64,000 nt of DNA from Armatimonadota bacterium. Its GTDB lineage: Bacteria; Armatimonadota; Fimbriimonadia; Fimbriimonadales; Fimbriimonadaceae. The stretch is from positions 777,805 to 841,804 of the forward strand of contig JBAXHT010000001.1 in assembly GCA_037138755.1 (NCBI GenBank), in the 5' to 3' direction. The translations under genes and the position numbers were made by a program. Below, piece by piece: positions 52,521 through 62,222 of the stretch. Below the pieces are notes generated by a model. It was not told where the DNA came from, ran no database searches, and was given only the letters and a program-made list of their open reading frames with translations. Position 1 is the first letter of the stretch; each line of letters starts with the position of its first letter.

Positions 52521-53405
52521 ATGAACATTTCGCGTCGCGAGGCCCTTGGCATGGCTGCCGCCGGTTTGCTCCCTAGCATTCCTTCCAGGCCCGCCAGCTT
52601 CAAGATCAGCTATCTTACAGATATACACCTCCCCAACGATCCGCTCATCCAAGAGAGGATTTACGAGGCAGTCGATATTGCTAGTACCAACTCAGACTTC
52701 GTGCTGTTTGGCGGTGATAACTTGATGGCGATTGATCACAAAGATGACGCGACCATAACGACCCAGTTCTCAGGCTGGAACCGGGTCATGGGAAGCTGGC
52801 TAAAAAAGCCTTCGAAAGCGATTCTTGGCAACCACGACATCGAGCAATGGGAATCAACCCCTTCGGTGCTGAACGGAAAGAGACGAGCTCTGGACCACTT
52901 CAAAATGCCTGGTCGCTATTGGTCTCACAAACAGAACGGATGGAAGATCATCGGCCTCGACACGGTTCATCAGGACGGAGATTCTTTTAAAGGTTGGCTA
53001 GATCCCGAGCAACTCGAGTGGCTTGCGGGCGAACTCAAAGACACCAAGACCCCCACAATGGTCGTTGGGCACATTCCAATTCTTACTGTGACCTCGCTGG
53101 CGAACTCAAATCTCAAGCCCAAAGATAAAGCTCTGCCGATTAGCTTTGGATCACACGTGAGCAATCACTATGAAGCCATCAAACTCTTCCGTGAGGCAGG
53201 AAACGTCAAACTGGTTCTGAGTGGGCACACCCACATGCAAGACCGTGTTGACTACGCAGGAACTTGCTATATCTGCGCAGGCGCCGTCTGCGGCGGATGG
53301 TGGAACGGAGCCAACGAGGGCTTTGGGCCCGCCTTTCCGATCTTTGAGCTCAAAGAAGACGGGACGTTCACCCACAAATTCATTAACTGGGAAGAGTCTG
53401 ACTAG
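52521..53405 (+). CDS. Calcineurin-like metallophosphoesterase
   Basis: The 294-residue protein has a Tat-like start (MNISRREALGMAAAGLL). It carries the phosphoesterase motifs YLTDIHL, FVLFGGDN, GNHD, GHIPI and LVLSGHTHM, which supply the two-metal site. It probably acts outside the cytoplasm. The substrate is not known. GATAAT stands two bases before the ATG. The stop overlaps the convergent L,D-transpeptidase stop by four bases (CTAG). Confidence 0.88.
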   Translation: MNISRREALGMAAAGLLPSIPSRPASFKISYLTDIHLPNDPLIQERIYEAVDIASTNSDFVLFGGDNLMAIDHKDDATITTQFSGWNRVMGSWLKKPSKAILGNHDIEQWESTPSVLNGKRRALDHFKMPGRYWSHKQNGWKIIGLDTVHQDGDSFKGWLDPEQLEWLAGELKDTKTPTMVVGHIPILTVTSLANSNLKPKDKALPISFGSHVSNHYEAIKLFREAGNVKLVLSGHTHMQDRVDYAGTCYICAGAVCGGWWNGANEGFGPAFPIFELKEDGTFTHKFINWEESD

Positions 53406-54184
53406 CTTCTACGGGACTTCTTGAACCGCTTTTTAGGGGTCCAAGCGCCGTGTATTTTCACGTCGACGCCGGTTTCCGCCCAGTTATAAAGATACTTGGC
53501 TGCGCTGTAGCGACCGTTCGGCAGCCGAATGCAACCATGCGATGCGGGATAGTTCGGAACGGAGCTGTAGCCGTGGAAGAAGACATTGCCATTTATCTGA
53601 ATGCTGTACGGCATTGGAGCATTTTCATACAGCTTTGAATAGTGCATCTTAGACTTATAGGGCCCGGTGTAATACTCTCCGTTTGGGGTTCGATGTCCAG
53701 CCCTTCCTGTGCTCACCTTGGTCTCGATCACCACTAAATCGCCTTGATACCCGGTTAGGCGTTGTGTCGATTGATCGACATCAATGAGTTTTGTGCCGGG
53801 AATAATCTCGAATTGGCCCTCGGTCGTTGTGACAAAGATCTTCCCAGGCTCGGTTTCGGTATCCACGGTCGCGCCACAATCGATCAGCTTTCGCAATGGG
53901 ATCAAAGTATTCCCGTTAAAGAGCGTCTTCTCACACTTGAACTCATCATTACCCAATGTTAGGGTCCTAGTTGAACGATCGTATTCAACGTGGTGGTTGA
54001 ACAACTGAGCAACTTGACGGGCTGATACATAGGTAACGCCGGTTTTGTCGGCAAACGTGACCGCCGGCATCGGGTCAAGCTCTTTGACAAACTTACTACC
54101 CGCCTGAGCGCGAAACTGAGCAGCAAACGCAGCACTCACAAGAAGAGCCGCACCGACTCCTGCCATCCATTTCTGATTCATCAT
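53402..54184 (-). CDS. L,D-transpeptidase (YkuD) with copper amine oxidase-like domain
   Basis: The 260-residue exported protein has a signal (GVGAALLVSAAFAAQFRA) and an N-terminal copper-amine-oxidase-type domain (VTYVSARQVAQLFNHHVEYD, then LFNGNTLIPLRKLID). The YkuD catalytic domain contains FHGYSSVPNYPASHGCIRLP with the catalytic His and Cys. It cross-links peptidoglycan or attaches proteins to it. A promoter with almost no leader precedes the double start ATGATG. Confidence 0.9.
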   Translation of the reverse strand: MMNQKWMAGVGAALLVSAAFAAQFRAQAGSKFVKELDPMPAVTFADKTGVTYVSARQVAQLFNHHVEYDRSTRTLTLGNDEFKCEKTLFNGNTLIPLRKLIDCGATVDTETEPGKIFVTTTEGQFEIIPGTKLIDVDQSTQRLTGYQGDLVVIETKVSTGRAGHRTPNGEYYTGPYKSKMHYSKLYENAPMPYSIQINGNVFFHGYSSVPNYPASHGCIRLPNGRYSAAKYLYNWAETGVDVKIHGAWTPKKRFKKSRRS

Positions 54185-54188
54185 CTCA

Positions 54189-54216
54189 ATGATAAAGCAA
54201 AGACGATGCCAATCAA
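54189..54216 (-). promoter_or_regulatory. L,D-transpeptidase promoter, near-leaderless
   Basis: On the minus strand TTGATT (54211-54216), 16 bases, TATCAT (54189-54194), then four bases to the first ATG and seven to the second. The second ATG would match the usual transcription start distance. Confidence 0.6.
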
Positions 54217-54318
54217 AGTTTTAATTTGGCTGGCATGCCTTTCGCACCAATGAAACTTGTAGCAAACAATCCCAAAACTAGATTCAATATTTCAGAGATT
54301 AATCGCTAAGCTCAGACA

Positions 54319-55158
54319 ATGATTGACCCGCGCCAACCATCAGCTTTAGATGATTTTCTGTTTGACCTTAACGGCTATCTCATCCTTAAAAATGTGGCGT
54401 CACCGGAGCTTTTGGCAAAGTTGAATCAGGAGGTCGATGACCTTCCGGTCGTCGAGTACGGCGAGTGGATTCGTGGCGCTCAACGACGCGATTACACCGC
54501 TGCCGTCGGTTTCGAACTTCACCAAGCTGTCGCACTCGGTGGAGCTTTTGCCGATTTGATCGATAATCCAAACTGGATCAACTTCGTCCACCGATACGCC
54601 GGCGAGAAAGGCTCGTATGTTGATGGCCTCTTCATCGACGAATCAATCCTGAGTGTCCGTGGTCCCGGCGGTCATCATCCCGCCCATTCCGGCGGCTATC
54701 AAGGCGCGCTGAGAGGGAGCTACCACTACGCAAACGGTGTCTTCCGATGCGGACAAGTCAACATCATTCTCGCGTTAACAGACATCCACGAGGGTGACGG
54801 CGCAACAATGGTTGTTCCCGGAAGCCACAAGAGCAACTTCCCACACCCCGTGATCGGTGACTATGCCAATGGAGACCGCATGGACGACCTCCCTGGCGCC
54901 GTGCATGCCTACATGAGCAAAGGCGATGCCCTGATGTTCGTGGACGGTCTGATCCACGGCGGTAGCAGCCGCACCAACGAAGGTGAAAGACGCGTCACCA
55001 TCTACCGCTACGGCCCGATCTGGGGTGCATCTCGGTTTGGCTACCAGTACAGCGAGGATTTTCTGGCGACCCTTACTGAGCGGCAGCGCGGCATTCTTCG
55101 CCCGGTACCGCATGTGCTGCCTGGTGATGAGATTCCCAAAGCCCGCTGGTCAGGCTAG
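54319..55158 (+). CDS. Phytanoyl-CoA dioxygenase family protein
   Basis: The 279-residue protein fits the PhyH-type Fe(II)/2-oxoglutarate dioxygenase family: LNGYLILKNVASPELLAKLN, the core LTDIHEGDGATMVVPGSHKS, and the late GDALMFVDGLIHGGSSRTNE, where the His is a metal ligand. Substrates of bacterial PhyH proteins vary widely and are not predictable here. TAAGCT lies six bases before the ATG. Its stop overlaps the convergent response regulator stop by four bases (CTAG). Confidence 0.82.
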   Translation: MIDPRQPSALDDFLFDLNGYLILKNVASPELLAKLNQEVDDLPVVEYGEWIRGAQRRDYTAAVGFELHQAVALGGAFADLIDNPNWINFVHRYAGEKGSYVDGLFIDESILSVRGPGGHHPAHSGGYQGALRGSYHYANGVFRCGQVNIILALTDIHEGDGATMVVPGSHKSNFPHPVIGDYANGDRMDDLPGAVHAYMSKGDALMFVDGLIHGGSSRTNEGERRVTIYRYGPIWGASRFGYQYSEDFLATLTERQRGILRPVPHVLPGDEIPKARWSG

Positions 55159-55823
55159 CCGCCGGTCATCTTGGCCTTCACGGCCTTCATCGCTGCCTCG
55201 GTGCGGCTGTTGACCTGGAGCGCCTTAAGGATGTTGCTCACGTGGTTCTTCACGGTCTTTTCGGCAATGCCGAGCTTGTCGGCGATCTCGCGATTTCGAA
55301 GGCCAGTCGCCACAAACTGGAGAATCTCTTGCTCTCGATCGCTGAGCACAAGCAGCTCCGAAGAAGCCTCTTCAGCCTCCGGCTCTGGCTTTTCGTGGCG
55401 TCGAAAATCCTCAATCACCCGCATTGCGACCTTCGGCGTAATCTTGGATTCACCCTTAGCCGCTAACCGCACACTCTCGATGACTTCCTGTGGCGTCGAG
55501 GTCTTCAGCAGATATCCCGTCGCTCCCGCTCGGAGAGCTTCGAAAATCGTATCGTCATCTTCGCGAACAGTTAGGATCACGATGTTAACATCCTTCTCCT
55601 TGCGAAGTAGGCGACGAGCAACCTCGATGCCGCTGAGGCGGGGCATATTGATGTCCGTCAATAGCACATCCGGAACCTCGGCCTGACAGGCATCCAGAGC
55701 CTCTTGTCCATCTCGGCAGACGGCTAAAACTTCAATATCCGTGGCGAAACCAAGGGTTTTCTGAATTGCCTTACGGTAATTATCTTCATCGTCGGCGATG
55801 ACCACGCGGATTTTTTCTGACAT
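55155..55823 (-). CDS. NarL/FixJ-type response regulator
   Basis: The 222-residue protein has a receiver domain (VIADDEDNYRKAI, phospho-Asp in DVLLTDINMPRLSG, then LLKTSTPQEV) and a LuxR-type helix-turn-helix (LSDREQEILQFVATGLRNRE, then IADKLGIAEKTVKNHVSNIL). It lacks an adjacent histidine kinase. TATAAT lies 11 bases before the ATG. A second promoter for the ABC ATPase gene overlaps this region on the other strand. Confidence 0.92.
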   Translation of the reverse strand: MSEKIRVVIADDEDNYRKAIQKTLGFATDIEVLAVCRDGQEALDACQAEVPDVLLTDINMPRLSGIEVARRLLRKEKDVNIVILTVREDDDTIFEALRAGATGYLLKTSTPQEVIESVRLAAKGESKITPKVAMRVIEDFRRHEKPEPEAEEASSELLVLSDREQEILQFVATGLRNREIADKLGIAEKTVKNHVSNILKALQVNSRTEAAMKAVKAKMTGG

Positions 55824-55864
55824 CTGTAGTGGTCATTATACGGAGTCCAGATAGAATGAATGCC

Positions 55865-56848
55865 ATGTCTCTGCTTTCCGTGAACGATTTGCACGTCGCT
55901 TTTGGCGAAACAGAGGTTTTACGCGGCGTTTCGTTCGATTTGGCCCCCGGAGAGACGCTCGGAGTCGTTGGCGAATCTGGTTGCGGAAAGTCGATGACGG
56001 GCTTCGCAATCATGGGAATGCTCCAGCGTCCGGGTCGTGTAACACAAGGTTCGATCTTGCTAGAAGGTCGTGAGCTTGCTGGTCTTCCGGAAAAGGAATA
56101 CCGCCAAATCCGAGGGCAAGAAATTGCCCTGGTCATGCAAGATCCGTTCACCTCGCTGAACCCGATGATGCGTGTCGGTGACCAAATCGCGGAGTCCTAC
56201 CGCCTTCACCAAGGGCTCTCAATGGCAGAGGGCAGAGTCAAAGCGGTCGAGATGCTCGACAAAGTTGGTGTGCCCTCGCCAGCTGAGAGCGCGCGAAAAT
56301 TCCCGCATCAAATGTCGGGCGGCCAAAAGCAACGCGTCGTTATCGCAATGGCCTTTGCGTGTAGCCCGAAGGTACTGATCGCAGACGAACCAACAACCGC
56401 TCTCGATGTCACACTCCAGGCCCAAATCCTCCGACTCCTTCGAGAACTTCAGGAGAAGGAGGGCACCGGAGTCATTCTAATCTCGCATGATATTGGCGCA
56501 ATTGCCTCTGTCTCTCACCGAATCGCGGTGTTCTATGCGGGAAAGATTGTCGAGACTGGAACCTCCGAACAGGTCCTCCGCTCGCCATCCCACCCCTACA
56601 CCCGTTCGCTCCTGAATTCCCTGCCAAGGGCTGGCCAAGACCGACTAGAAAGCATCGCCGGCTCACCACCCGACTTCGCCCAGCTCCGCGGCGAATGCGC
56701 GTTCGCCGCACGTTGCGCGTTGCGCGGGGCGCAGTGCGACACCGAACCTCAGCTCACCTCCATGGGCGACGGACACCTCGTCGCGTGCTACCGCGCCGAT
56801 GATGTTCGGAAACTAGAAGTCGGAGCGAGCCTAAGCTCAATTGCATAG
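55865..56848 (+). CDS. Oligopeptide-type ABC transporter ATP-binding protein (OppD-like)
   Basis: I chose ATG 55865 ([18 protein letters not shown]), giving 327 residues. The Walker A is GESGCGKS, the signature [14 protein letters not shown], the Walker [16 protein letters not shown], and the C-terminal Opp-type tail has [13 protein letters not shown] and the Cys cluster [14 protein letters not shown]. It would power a dipeptide or oligopeptide importer. Its permeases and binding protein are not here. TAGAAT lies seven bases before the ATG. Confidence 0.9.
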   Translation: MSLLSVNDLHVAFGETEVLRGVSFDLAPGETLGVVGESGCGKSMTGFAIMGMLQRPGRVTQGSILLEGRELAGLPEKEYRQIRGQEIALVMQDPFTSLNPMMRVGDQIAESYRLHQGLSMAEGRVKAVEMLDKVGVPSPAESARKFPHQMSGGQKQRVVIAMAFACSPKVLIADEPTTALDVTLQAQILRLLRELQEKEGTGVILISHDIGAIASVSHRIAVFYAGKIVETGTSEQVLRSPSHPYTRSLLNSLPRAGQDRLESIAGSPPDFAQLRGECAFAARCALRGAQCDTEPQLTSMGDGHLVACYRADDVRKLEVGASLSSIA

Positions 56849-56897
56849 CTCCAAAGTCCTCCCCATTCCGGTTAAGTGAATAGGGAGGATTGTGAGA

Positions 56898-59800
56898 TCA
56901 CTTTGCCGACTTGAGAAGTTCCACTACGGCTCGCTCGATTTGCAGGTCTCGGCCCTCCATCCAGGCATTGGGGTCGAACCAGACGGTGTGGTCGGGGCGA
57001 CGACCGCCGTTTTCTAGGTTCTCACCATTGACTGCGTAAGCGCCGATGACAGGCATGCGGATTGTTCCACCGTCCCAGAGGGAGGCGGCACCGGTTCCGA
57101 TGACATAGCCAGGAGTGCGCTCGCCAATGATTGGTCCGAGCCGCAGTTTTCGGAAGCCCTCAGTGATGACCTCGGCGTTGCTAAACGAGAAGGTGTTGCA
57201 CATGAGAGCTGTGGGCAACTCAAGAGCGTCGCTACGATACACGTTCTCAGAGAGTTTGAGGCCGAATTCACCGCGAGTAGTTCGGATCAGCCATGGAGAG
57301 CGAATCAAGGTGTTTAAGACATCCACAGCCGTTGAGCCACCACCATTGAAGCGCACATCGATGATGAGGCCCTTGCGCCCTTCTCCCTGGGTCCTGATTT
57401 CGCGGAGGAACTGGTCTAGGCTGGGCTTGTCCATCGCCCGTATGTGAACGTAGCCAAGCTTGCCTTCGCTCAGCTTTTCAACCCGCGCCCGGGTTTCGTT
57501 AACGTAGTTATCATAGTCCAGAGAGCTTCGTAGGGCAGAAGATGCGGGCTTGATCGTCACCGTCTCAAACTTGCCATCGCGCTCGACTCGTAGGGCGACC
57601 TTTCGCGAGGACTTCTTGTTGAGAAGCTGGGCAAATGATGATCCCGCCACTTTTTCCCCGTCAACTTCGACGATCTTATCGCCGACTTTCAGCATCATCG
57701 CGGGGTGGTCCGCCGGCGAGTTCGCGATGACCTTTCCAACCACCGCAGAGCCGTCGCGCGACAGTGCTGCCGGATCCAGATCGATTCCCAGAAACGCTGT
57801 GGACTCCGTTCCGGAGCCAGGGAAGTCGGCAGGAGGGGCAGTTGCTCCGAGGTGGGAGGACTCTAGCTCCTCCATCATCTCACCCATCATCCGGTAGAAG
57901 TCGGTTCGGTCGTAGGCGAAAGGCACGAGAGTGGCGTACTTGGTCTTGATCGCCTTCCAGTCCTTGCCGTTCATCTTGGGGTCATAGTATTGGCCGTCCA
58001 GCGTCCACCAGATTTCTTCAAACAGAGCCCGCTCCTCGGCCTTTGCGTTAACCGTATAGCTCGCGCTCATTGCGATGGGCACAAGGCTTGAAGAAACACC
58101 CGCAACGTTGACGCTCGCCATTGTTCCTCCGTTCAGAACATACAGCTTCCCACCGCTGACGAATCCGCTTTGAACGCGGAAGCCGGGGGTTGCTGCTGCG
58201 ATCAGGGTTGATGCCGAGCCAGTGGCCGGGTTAATCTGAGCCAGACCTGCATCCGTAAGCGCAATGATTGATTTTCCGTCTGCCGCAGGAACTGCCCCGT
58301 TGCAACCGGCAGTGGTCAGCCGACGCAGTCTCGATTCAAGATTCGGTTCGTAGACCTTGACCTCGACTGCCGGTTTGTCCTTTTTGGAAGTGTCGTCGAT
58401 CTTGTCCAGGTCATCCTCGGTAAACGTTACATCAGCGGGCACCAGATCGACGACGTACAAGTCGGAGTTGTCGTACTCGGGTGAAATGAAGAAGAGGGAC
58501 CGTCCGTTGCCGGTGAATTGGGGAACGCTGACGGAGCCGCGTTGGGGACGGTTGACCATTTTCGCGACGGTAGTCACCTTTCCGCTTTTCACCTCGATGA
58601 TGGAAACCAAAGTTCGGCGCCCTTGGATGATGCTGACCGCCAGATAGGCACTGTCGGGTGACCAACTGACGAGTGCGGCTCCTTCGTATGCGTCGGTGAA
58701 GTTGGCTTTCAGAAGCGTTCTGGTCCCCTTGCCTTCGTTGTCTGCTACGCAAAGCTCGGTCGAGCCCTTGTGGAACGCGACCATTTTTCCGTCTGGTGAG
58801 ACGACCGGCGACATCAGGTCGGTTGTAGAATCGACGAGAAAGTCTTTTGAGTCACCGTCGAGATCCACTTGCTTGATCCGTCGAAGGCCCTTCTCCATTG
58901 TCGTATAGAGACCGGTCTTGGCGTCGAGCCAAGTGACGCCATAGTCGCGGCCGGTGTTGCCGACGACCCGACGAGTTGTCCCGCCTTTTTCGGGAAGCAA
59001 GAACACGTCGCCTCTTGCTGCTGCTAGAATCCGCTTTCCGTCGGGCGATACAGCAAACTCGGTAATCCCGCTTGATACTGTGACTTCCTGCACCGGGTTG
59101 ATGCGATCATCTGCCGGAACTTCCACTTTGACTTCGGATGTTTGGCCGCTTACGGTATCGAGGACCTGAAGTTCGGATTCAAACTCGTAGGCAACATACC
59201 GACCATCCCTACTTGTGGAAGGGTTACGGCTGGAGCCGTTGACATGCTTGGTTAGTGGAGTTTCGCCTTTCAGGAGTCGCCAGATGTTTGGAGCACCACC
59301 TCGATTGGTGACAGCAATGATTGAGCCGTCCGCTTGGGGGATCGGGAAGAGGTCGGTATTCTCGTTGTTGGTCAGCCGTTTGTGGTTGCTCAGCGGGACC
59401 GTATTGTCAGCAACCCAAATTTCGGGAAGGGCGGAGCTGACCATCCCCATCTTCTGCCAAGCGGTCTCGCGGTAGGCACCACGGTTGTAGTACACCTTTG
59501 AGCCATCTTGCGATAGGCTGGGGGCAAAGCTCGCTTCAAACGGATGGCTTGTGAGCCGTTGAAGATCGCCACCGGCAACCGGAACCCGGAAGATGTCCCC
59601 TCGCGACCAGAGCGAAGTTGAGCCGTAGATAAATCGACCGTCGGGTGATACGGCAGATGGGAGCTCCGAGGAAGAATCGTATGTGACTCGGCGGAGATCG
59701 GTTCCGTCTGGCTTTAGAGTGAAGACATCAATGCTTCCGTAGCGTGACGACGAGAATGCAAAACGAGATCCATCAGGGAACCACACCGGTCGAGAATCAG

Positions 59801-59996
59801 GTGCCGAGTGCACGGTTAATCGAACAGCTTTCCCGCCTGTTCTGGGGACCGACCAGATGTCGCTTTGCCAAGAGAAGAGAATCGTGGCTCCGTCGGGAGA
59901 GATTGCCGGGTACTGGATTCGCTTGATTTCTTCAGCCATTGCCGAAGCGGAGACCAGGGCAAGCGCCCCTAAAGTAAAGCTGCAAAATCGCTTCAT
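56898..59996 (-). CDS. Tricorn-like S41 protease
   Basis: The 1032-residue exported protein (signal MKRFCSFTLGALALVSASAM) has an N-terminal beta-propeller of TolB/WD-like repeats (IQYPAISPDGATILFSWQSD, then VWFPDGSRFAFSS). A second propeller part is followed by a helical segment, a PDZ domain (GDKIVEVDGEKVAGSSFAQL) and an S41 catalytic domain (GLIIDVRFNGGGSTAVDVLN, then CNTFSFSNAEVITEGF with the catalytic Ser). This is the layout of tricorn core proteases, which degrade peptides made by other proteases. The signal peptide points to the periplasm, unlike the archaeal original. Confidence 0.92.
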   Translation of the reverse strand: MKRFCSFTLGALALVSASAMAEEIKRIQYPAISPDGATILFSWQSDIWSVPRTGGKAVRLTVHSAPDSRPVWFPDGSRFAFSSSRYGSIDVFTLKPDGTDLRRVTYDSSSELPSAVSPDGRFIYGSTSLWSRGDIFRVPVAGGDLQRLTSHPFEASFAPSLSQDGSKVYYNRGAYRETAWQKMGMVSSALPEIWVADNTVPLSNHKRLTNNENTDLFPIPQADGSIIAVTNRGGAPNIWRLLKGETPLTKHVNGSSRNPSTSRDGRYVAYEFESELQVLDTVSGQTSEVKVEVPADDRINPVQEVTVSSGITEFAVSPDGKRILAAARGDVFLLPEKGGTTRRVVGNTGRDYGVTWLDAKTGLYTTMEKGLRRIKQVDLDGDSKDFLVDSTTDLMSPVVSPDGKMVAFHKGSTELCVADNEGKGTRTLLKANFTDAYEGAALVSWSPDSAYLAVSIIQGRRTLVSIIEVKSGKVTTVAKMVNRPQRGSVSVPQFTGNGRSLFFISPEYDNSDLYVVDLVPADVTFTEDDLDKIDDTSKKDKPAVEVKVYEPNLESRLRRLTTAGCNGAVPAADGKSIIALTDAGLAQINPATGSASTLIAAATPGFRVQSGFVSGGKLYVLNGGTMASVNVAGVSSSLVPIAMSASYTVNAKAEERALFEEIWWTLDGQYYDPKMNGKDWKAIKTKYATLVPFAYDRTDFYRMMGEMMEELESSHLGATAPPADFPGSGTESTAFLGIDLDPAALSRDGSAVVGKVIANSPADHPAMMLKVGDKIVEVDGEKVAGSSFAQLLNKKSSRKVALRVERDGKFETVTIKPASSALRSSLDYDNYVNETRARVEKLSEGKLGYVHIRAMDKPSLDQFLREIRTQGEGRKGLIIDVRFNGGGSTAVDVLNTLIRSPWLIRTTRGEFGLKLSENVYRSDALELPTALMCNTFSFSNAEVITEGFRKLRLGPIIGERTPGYVIGTGAASLWDGGTIRMPVIGAYAVNGENLENGGRRPDHTVWFDPNAWMEGRDLQIERAVVELLKSAK

Positions 59997-60023
59997 GCAG
60001 AAAGTGTAGCCGAAGGCAAAATG

Positions 60024-60053
60024 AAAAGGGGGCGAACCATTCGGCTCGCCCCC
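60024..60053 (-). terminator. Terminator of the SLH porin gene
   Basis: Stem GGGGGCGA (60028-60035) and TCGCCCCC (60046-60053) is followed on the minus strand by TTTT. It lies 22 bases past the stop of the gene at 60076. Confidence 0.85.
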
Positions 60054-60075
60054 AATCCTTTGCTCTTAGCCTAGT

Positions 60076-61998
60076 TTAGAACTTGACCGAGAACTGAGCT
60101 CCGATGAAGGAACCCTTGCTCTGACCAGCACCGTTGGTCGAGATGTTTGGCGTGGTTTGAACGTCGCCAACTTGGTACCACAACTTGAACAGCGTGTTTG
60201 CACCCATGTCGTAGCCGAAGCCGAGCGTGGTGTACTTGAACGTGTCGTTGTTGTAGAAGCCATTCTTGAACTGAGTGTCTTCATAGGTAGCCATGAGGGT
60301 CCAGTTCGAGTTGATCTTGAAGTTCGCGCCGATGTTGGTCGACTCGACGCCTCGGACGCCGCCACCGAAGGTGATGGTGTCGAGGTTTGCTCGCGATCCG
60401 CTGAGGCTCAGGTTGTCCGAAACCTTGTATCCAATGTTGAAGTCAACGCCCTTAACGTCGTTGACGTTTCGGTAGAAGCCAAGTCGTCCCCAGTCGCCTG
60501 GAGCCTGGTAGTTGGACTCAACCTTTCGGTAGCCAACGCCAAGGTCAAGGTTGCCAGCGTTGTACTTCACTCCGAAGTTCTGTCGCTGATTGTCGCCTGC
60601 ACTGTTGTCGGTCTTGTTGGTCTTGAACGAACTCTTGCCAACTCCGCCCATCACTGAGAGGTTGTGACCGAGCTTATAGTCCAGATCGATTCCGTAGACT
60701 TCGTTTCGGTTGAAGCCTGCGCCGCCAGTAAGGACTGGGCCAGCGGAAACGCTGTTGCCGTCAAAGGTCACGAGCGAAGCGGTGATGCCACCCTTATCGC
60801 CGAGACCGAACTTGAGGACAGCGCCCATTGCTCGTGCTACGTTCAGTTGGTCGGCTGCGCCGATTCCAAGATCTTCAGCACCAATGGTGATTCCCTGAAC
60901 TTGTCGTCCGTTGAGGTTTGCGCCGCCAACGTTTCCGAGGAACAGACCAAGCTTGGTGTTGCCACCGAAGCTGAATCCAGCGGTAATACCGTCAAGGGCG
61001 TATTCGCCGTTGTCGTATCGCTCGTTCTCGAAGAACGAAGTGGTGTCGAGTCGCTGCATGACGTAAGGGCTGATCTTAACGCCTTGTCGACCGATCTTTG
61101 CATCGAAGTTCATACCGACCAAGCTGTCGCTGAGGTTGGCATAGAGCTCGTGGAGGTAGATAGCGGTTGGACCATCTTGACCGTAAGCTCGTCCGCTGTT
61201 CGGAAGAACGCCGGACTGATCGATTGCACCGAAGCCGAGAACACCGCTGTTGCTGAGGCCAACCATGTTACCAACAACCAAAGTTGCCTTAGCAGTGTCG
61301 GTCTTGAGGGTCAACGCGAGTTCGTGGTTGACGCCCAGCGTGTCAAGGCCTGCACCGTTGGTGGTTCCACCAGCAGTTCGGTTGTCTTGGTTCAGAAGTG
61401 CGTTACCAGCCGAACCCTTGGATCCTGCGGTGACGAAGAAGTTGACGTCGCCGCTGATGGTGACATTGCTCTTCTTGCCCTCAAGAACCTTGATGCGAGC
61501 ATCGAGATCCTTAAGATCCTTCTTCATAGCTTCGACGTCGACTCCGAGCGAGCTGAGCTCTTTCTCGTAGCTGGAAGCCATCTTCTTGAGTTGGCTGACA
61601 TCGCTGCCCCATGCCTTCATCGACGAAACGTCGGATTGAAGAGCCTTGAGAGCTGCCATGGTGGTGGTGTCGCTACCGCTGTTTCCGCCCTGTGCCGGCT
61701 TCATCGCGTTGACTCGAGCTTCGAGAGCTTCGATCTGCGAATTGAGACCGTCGGTGACGTTCTTCATGTTCTGGTAGATCGCGTAGAGAAGGGTTGCCAT
61801 CTCGTAGCGGGTGATGTTTTTCTTGCCCTGGAAGGTGCCGTCTGGATAACCAGTAATGATTCCTTCTTTCTTGAGTCGGGTGACTGCTTCGTAGGCCCAG
61901 TGGGTATCAGCAACGTCAGGGAATCCTTGTGCGAACGCTGGGGTTACCATAGCGACGCCGAGAACTGCCGAGAGTGCGTACTTGAACGTTTTGTTCAT
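60076..61998 (-). CDS. SLH-domain outer-membrane porin-like protein
   Basis: The 640-residue protein has a signal peptide (to about residue 23) and one SLH domain (FPDVADTHWAYEAVTRLKKE, then GTFQGKKNITRYEMATLLYA). A coiled-coil stretch follows (about 80-175), then a C-terminal beta-barrel of about 450 residues with many alternating aromatic strands, ending in GAQFSVKF with the terminal Phe typical of outer-membrane barrels. SLH domains bind peptidoglycan-linked polymers, so it probably tethers the outer membrane to the wall, like SlpA of Deinococcus and Slr1841-type porins. It has a strong promoter and a long 5' leader. Confidence 0.88.
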   Translation of the reverse strand: MNKTFKYALSAVLGVAMVTPAFAQGFPDVADTHWAYEAVTRLKKEGIITGYPDGTFQGKKNITRYEMATLLYAIYQNMKNVTDGLNSQIEALEARVNAMKPAQGGNSGSDTTTMAALKALQSDVSSMKAWGSDVSQLKKMASSYEKELSSLGVDVEAMKKDLKDLDARIKVLEGKKSNVTISGDVNFFVTAGSKGSAGNALLNQDNRTAGGTTNGAGLDTLGVNHELALTLKTDTAKATLVVGNMVGLSNSGVLGFGAIDQSGVLPNSGRAYGQDGPTAIYLHELYANLSDSLVGMNFDAKIGRQGVKISPYVMQRLDTTSFFENERYDNGEYALDGITAGFSFGGNTKLGLFLGNVGGANLNGRQVQGITIGAEDLGIGAADQLNVARAMGAVLKFGLGDKGGITASLVTFDGNSVSAGPVLTGGAGFNRNEVYGIDLDYKLGHNLSVMGGVGKSSFKTNKTDNSAGDNQRQNFGVKYNAGNLDLGVGYRKVESNYQAPGDWGRLGFYRNVNDVKGVDFNIGYKVSDNLSLSGSRANLDTITFGGGVRGVESTNIGANFKINSNWTLMATYEDTQFKNGFYNNDTFKYTTLGFGYDMGANTLFKLWYQVGDVQTTPNISTNGAGQSKGSFIGAQFSVKF

Positions 61999-62144
61999 GT
62001 TTCTTCGTTTTTCTCCGTTTTAGATTTTCGACGCATTCTGCATTCTTTGCAGATCTAACCGGAGCCGGTTCTCACACTTTCCTATGTTCCTTGTGAGTCC
62101 CAAGCCGCTCGATTTAAATCCGCTCGGTGCGCTTCCTGCGTCTA

Positions 62145-62163
62145 TTGACTCGCATTGAGTCAA
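62145..62163 (-). promoter_or_regulatory. Perfect stem-loop at the inferred 5' end of the SLH transcript
   Basis: Arms TTGACTC (62145-62151) and GAGTCAA (62157-62163) pair around a five-base loop. The promoter below places transcription start near 62161, so this stem would lie at or near the very 5' end of a leader of about 160 bases. A second hairpin of AACCGG/CCGGTT type lies around 62057-62070. Such 5' stems are known to protect abundant outer-membrane protein mRNAs. Confidence 0.55.
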
Positions 62164-62167
62164 TTTC

Positions 62168-62196
62168 ATTATCACATACGCATTGCAGTAATGCAA
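62168..62196 (-). promoter_or_regulatory. SLH porin promoter
   Basis: On the minus strand TTGCAT (62191-62196), a 17-base spacer, and GATAAT (62168-62173). The -35 overlaps a small dyad TTGCA-GTAA-TGCAA (62183-62196), a possible operator. Confidence 0.65.
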
Positions 62197-62222
62197 GATT
62201 TCTCAGCTTTTTGTCGGGTCTT

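Noticed and set aside
60664-62058. 464-codon open frame on the strand opposite the SLH porin gene
   Set aside because: It lies fully antisense to a clear SLH/porin gene, has low-complexity Val/Ser/Ala/Glu composition and no recognisable domain. It arises from the codon bias of the real gene.
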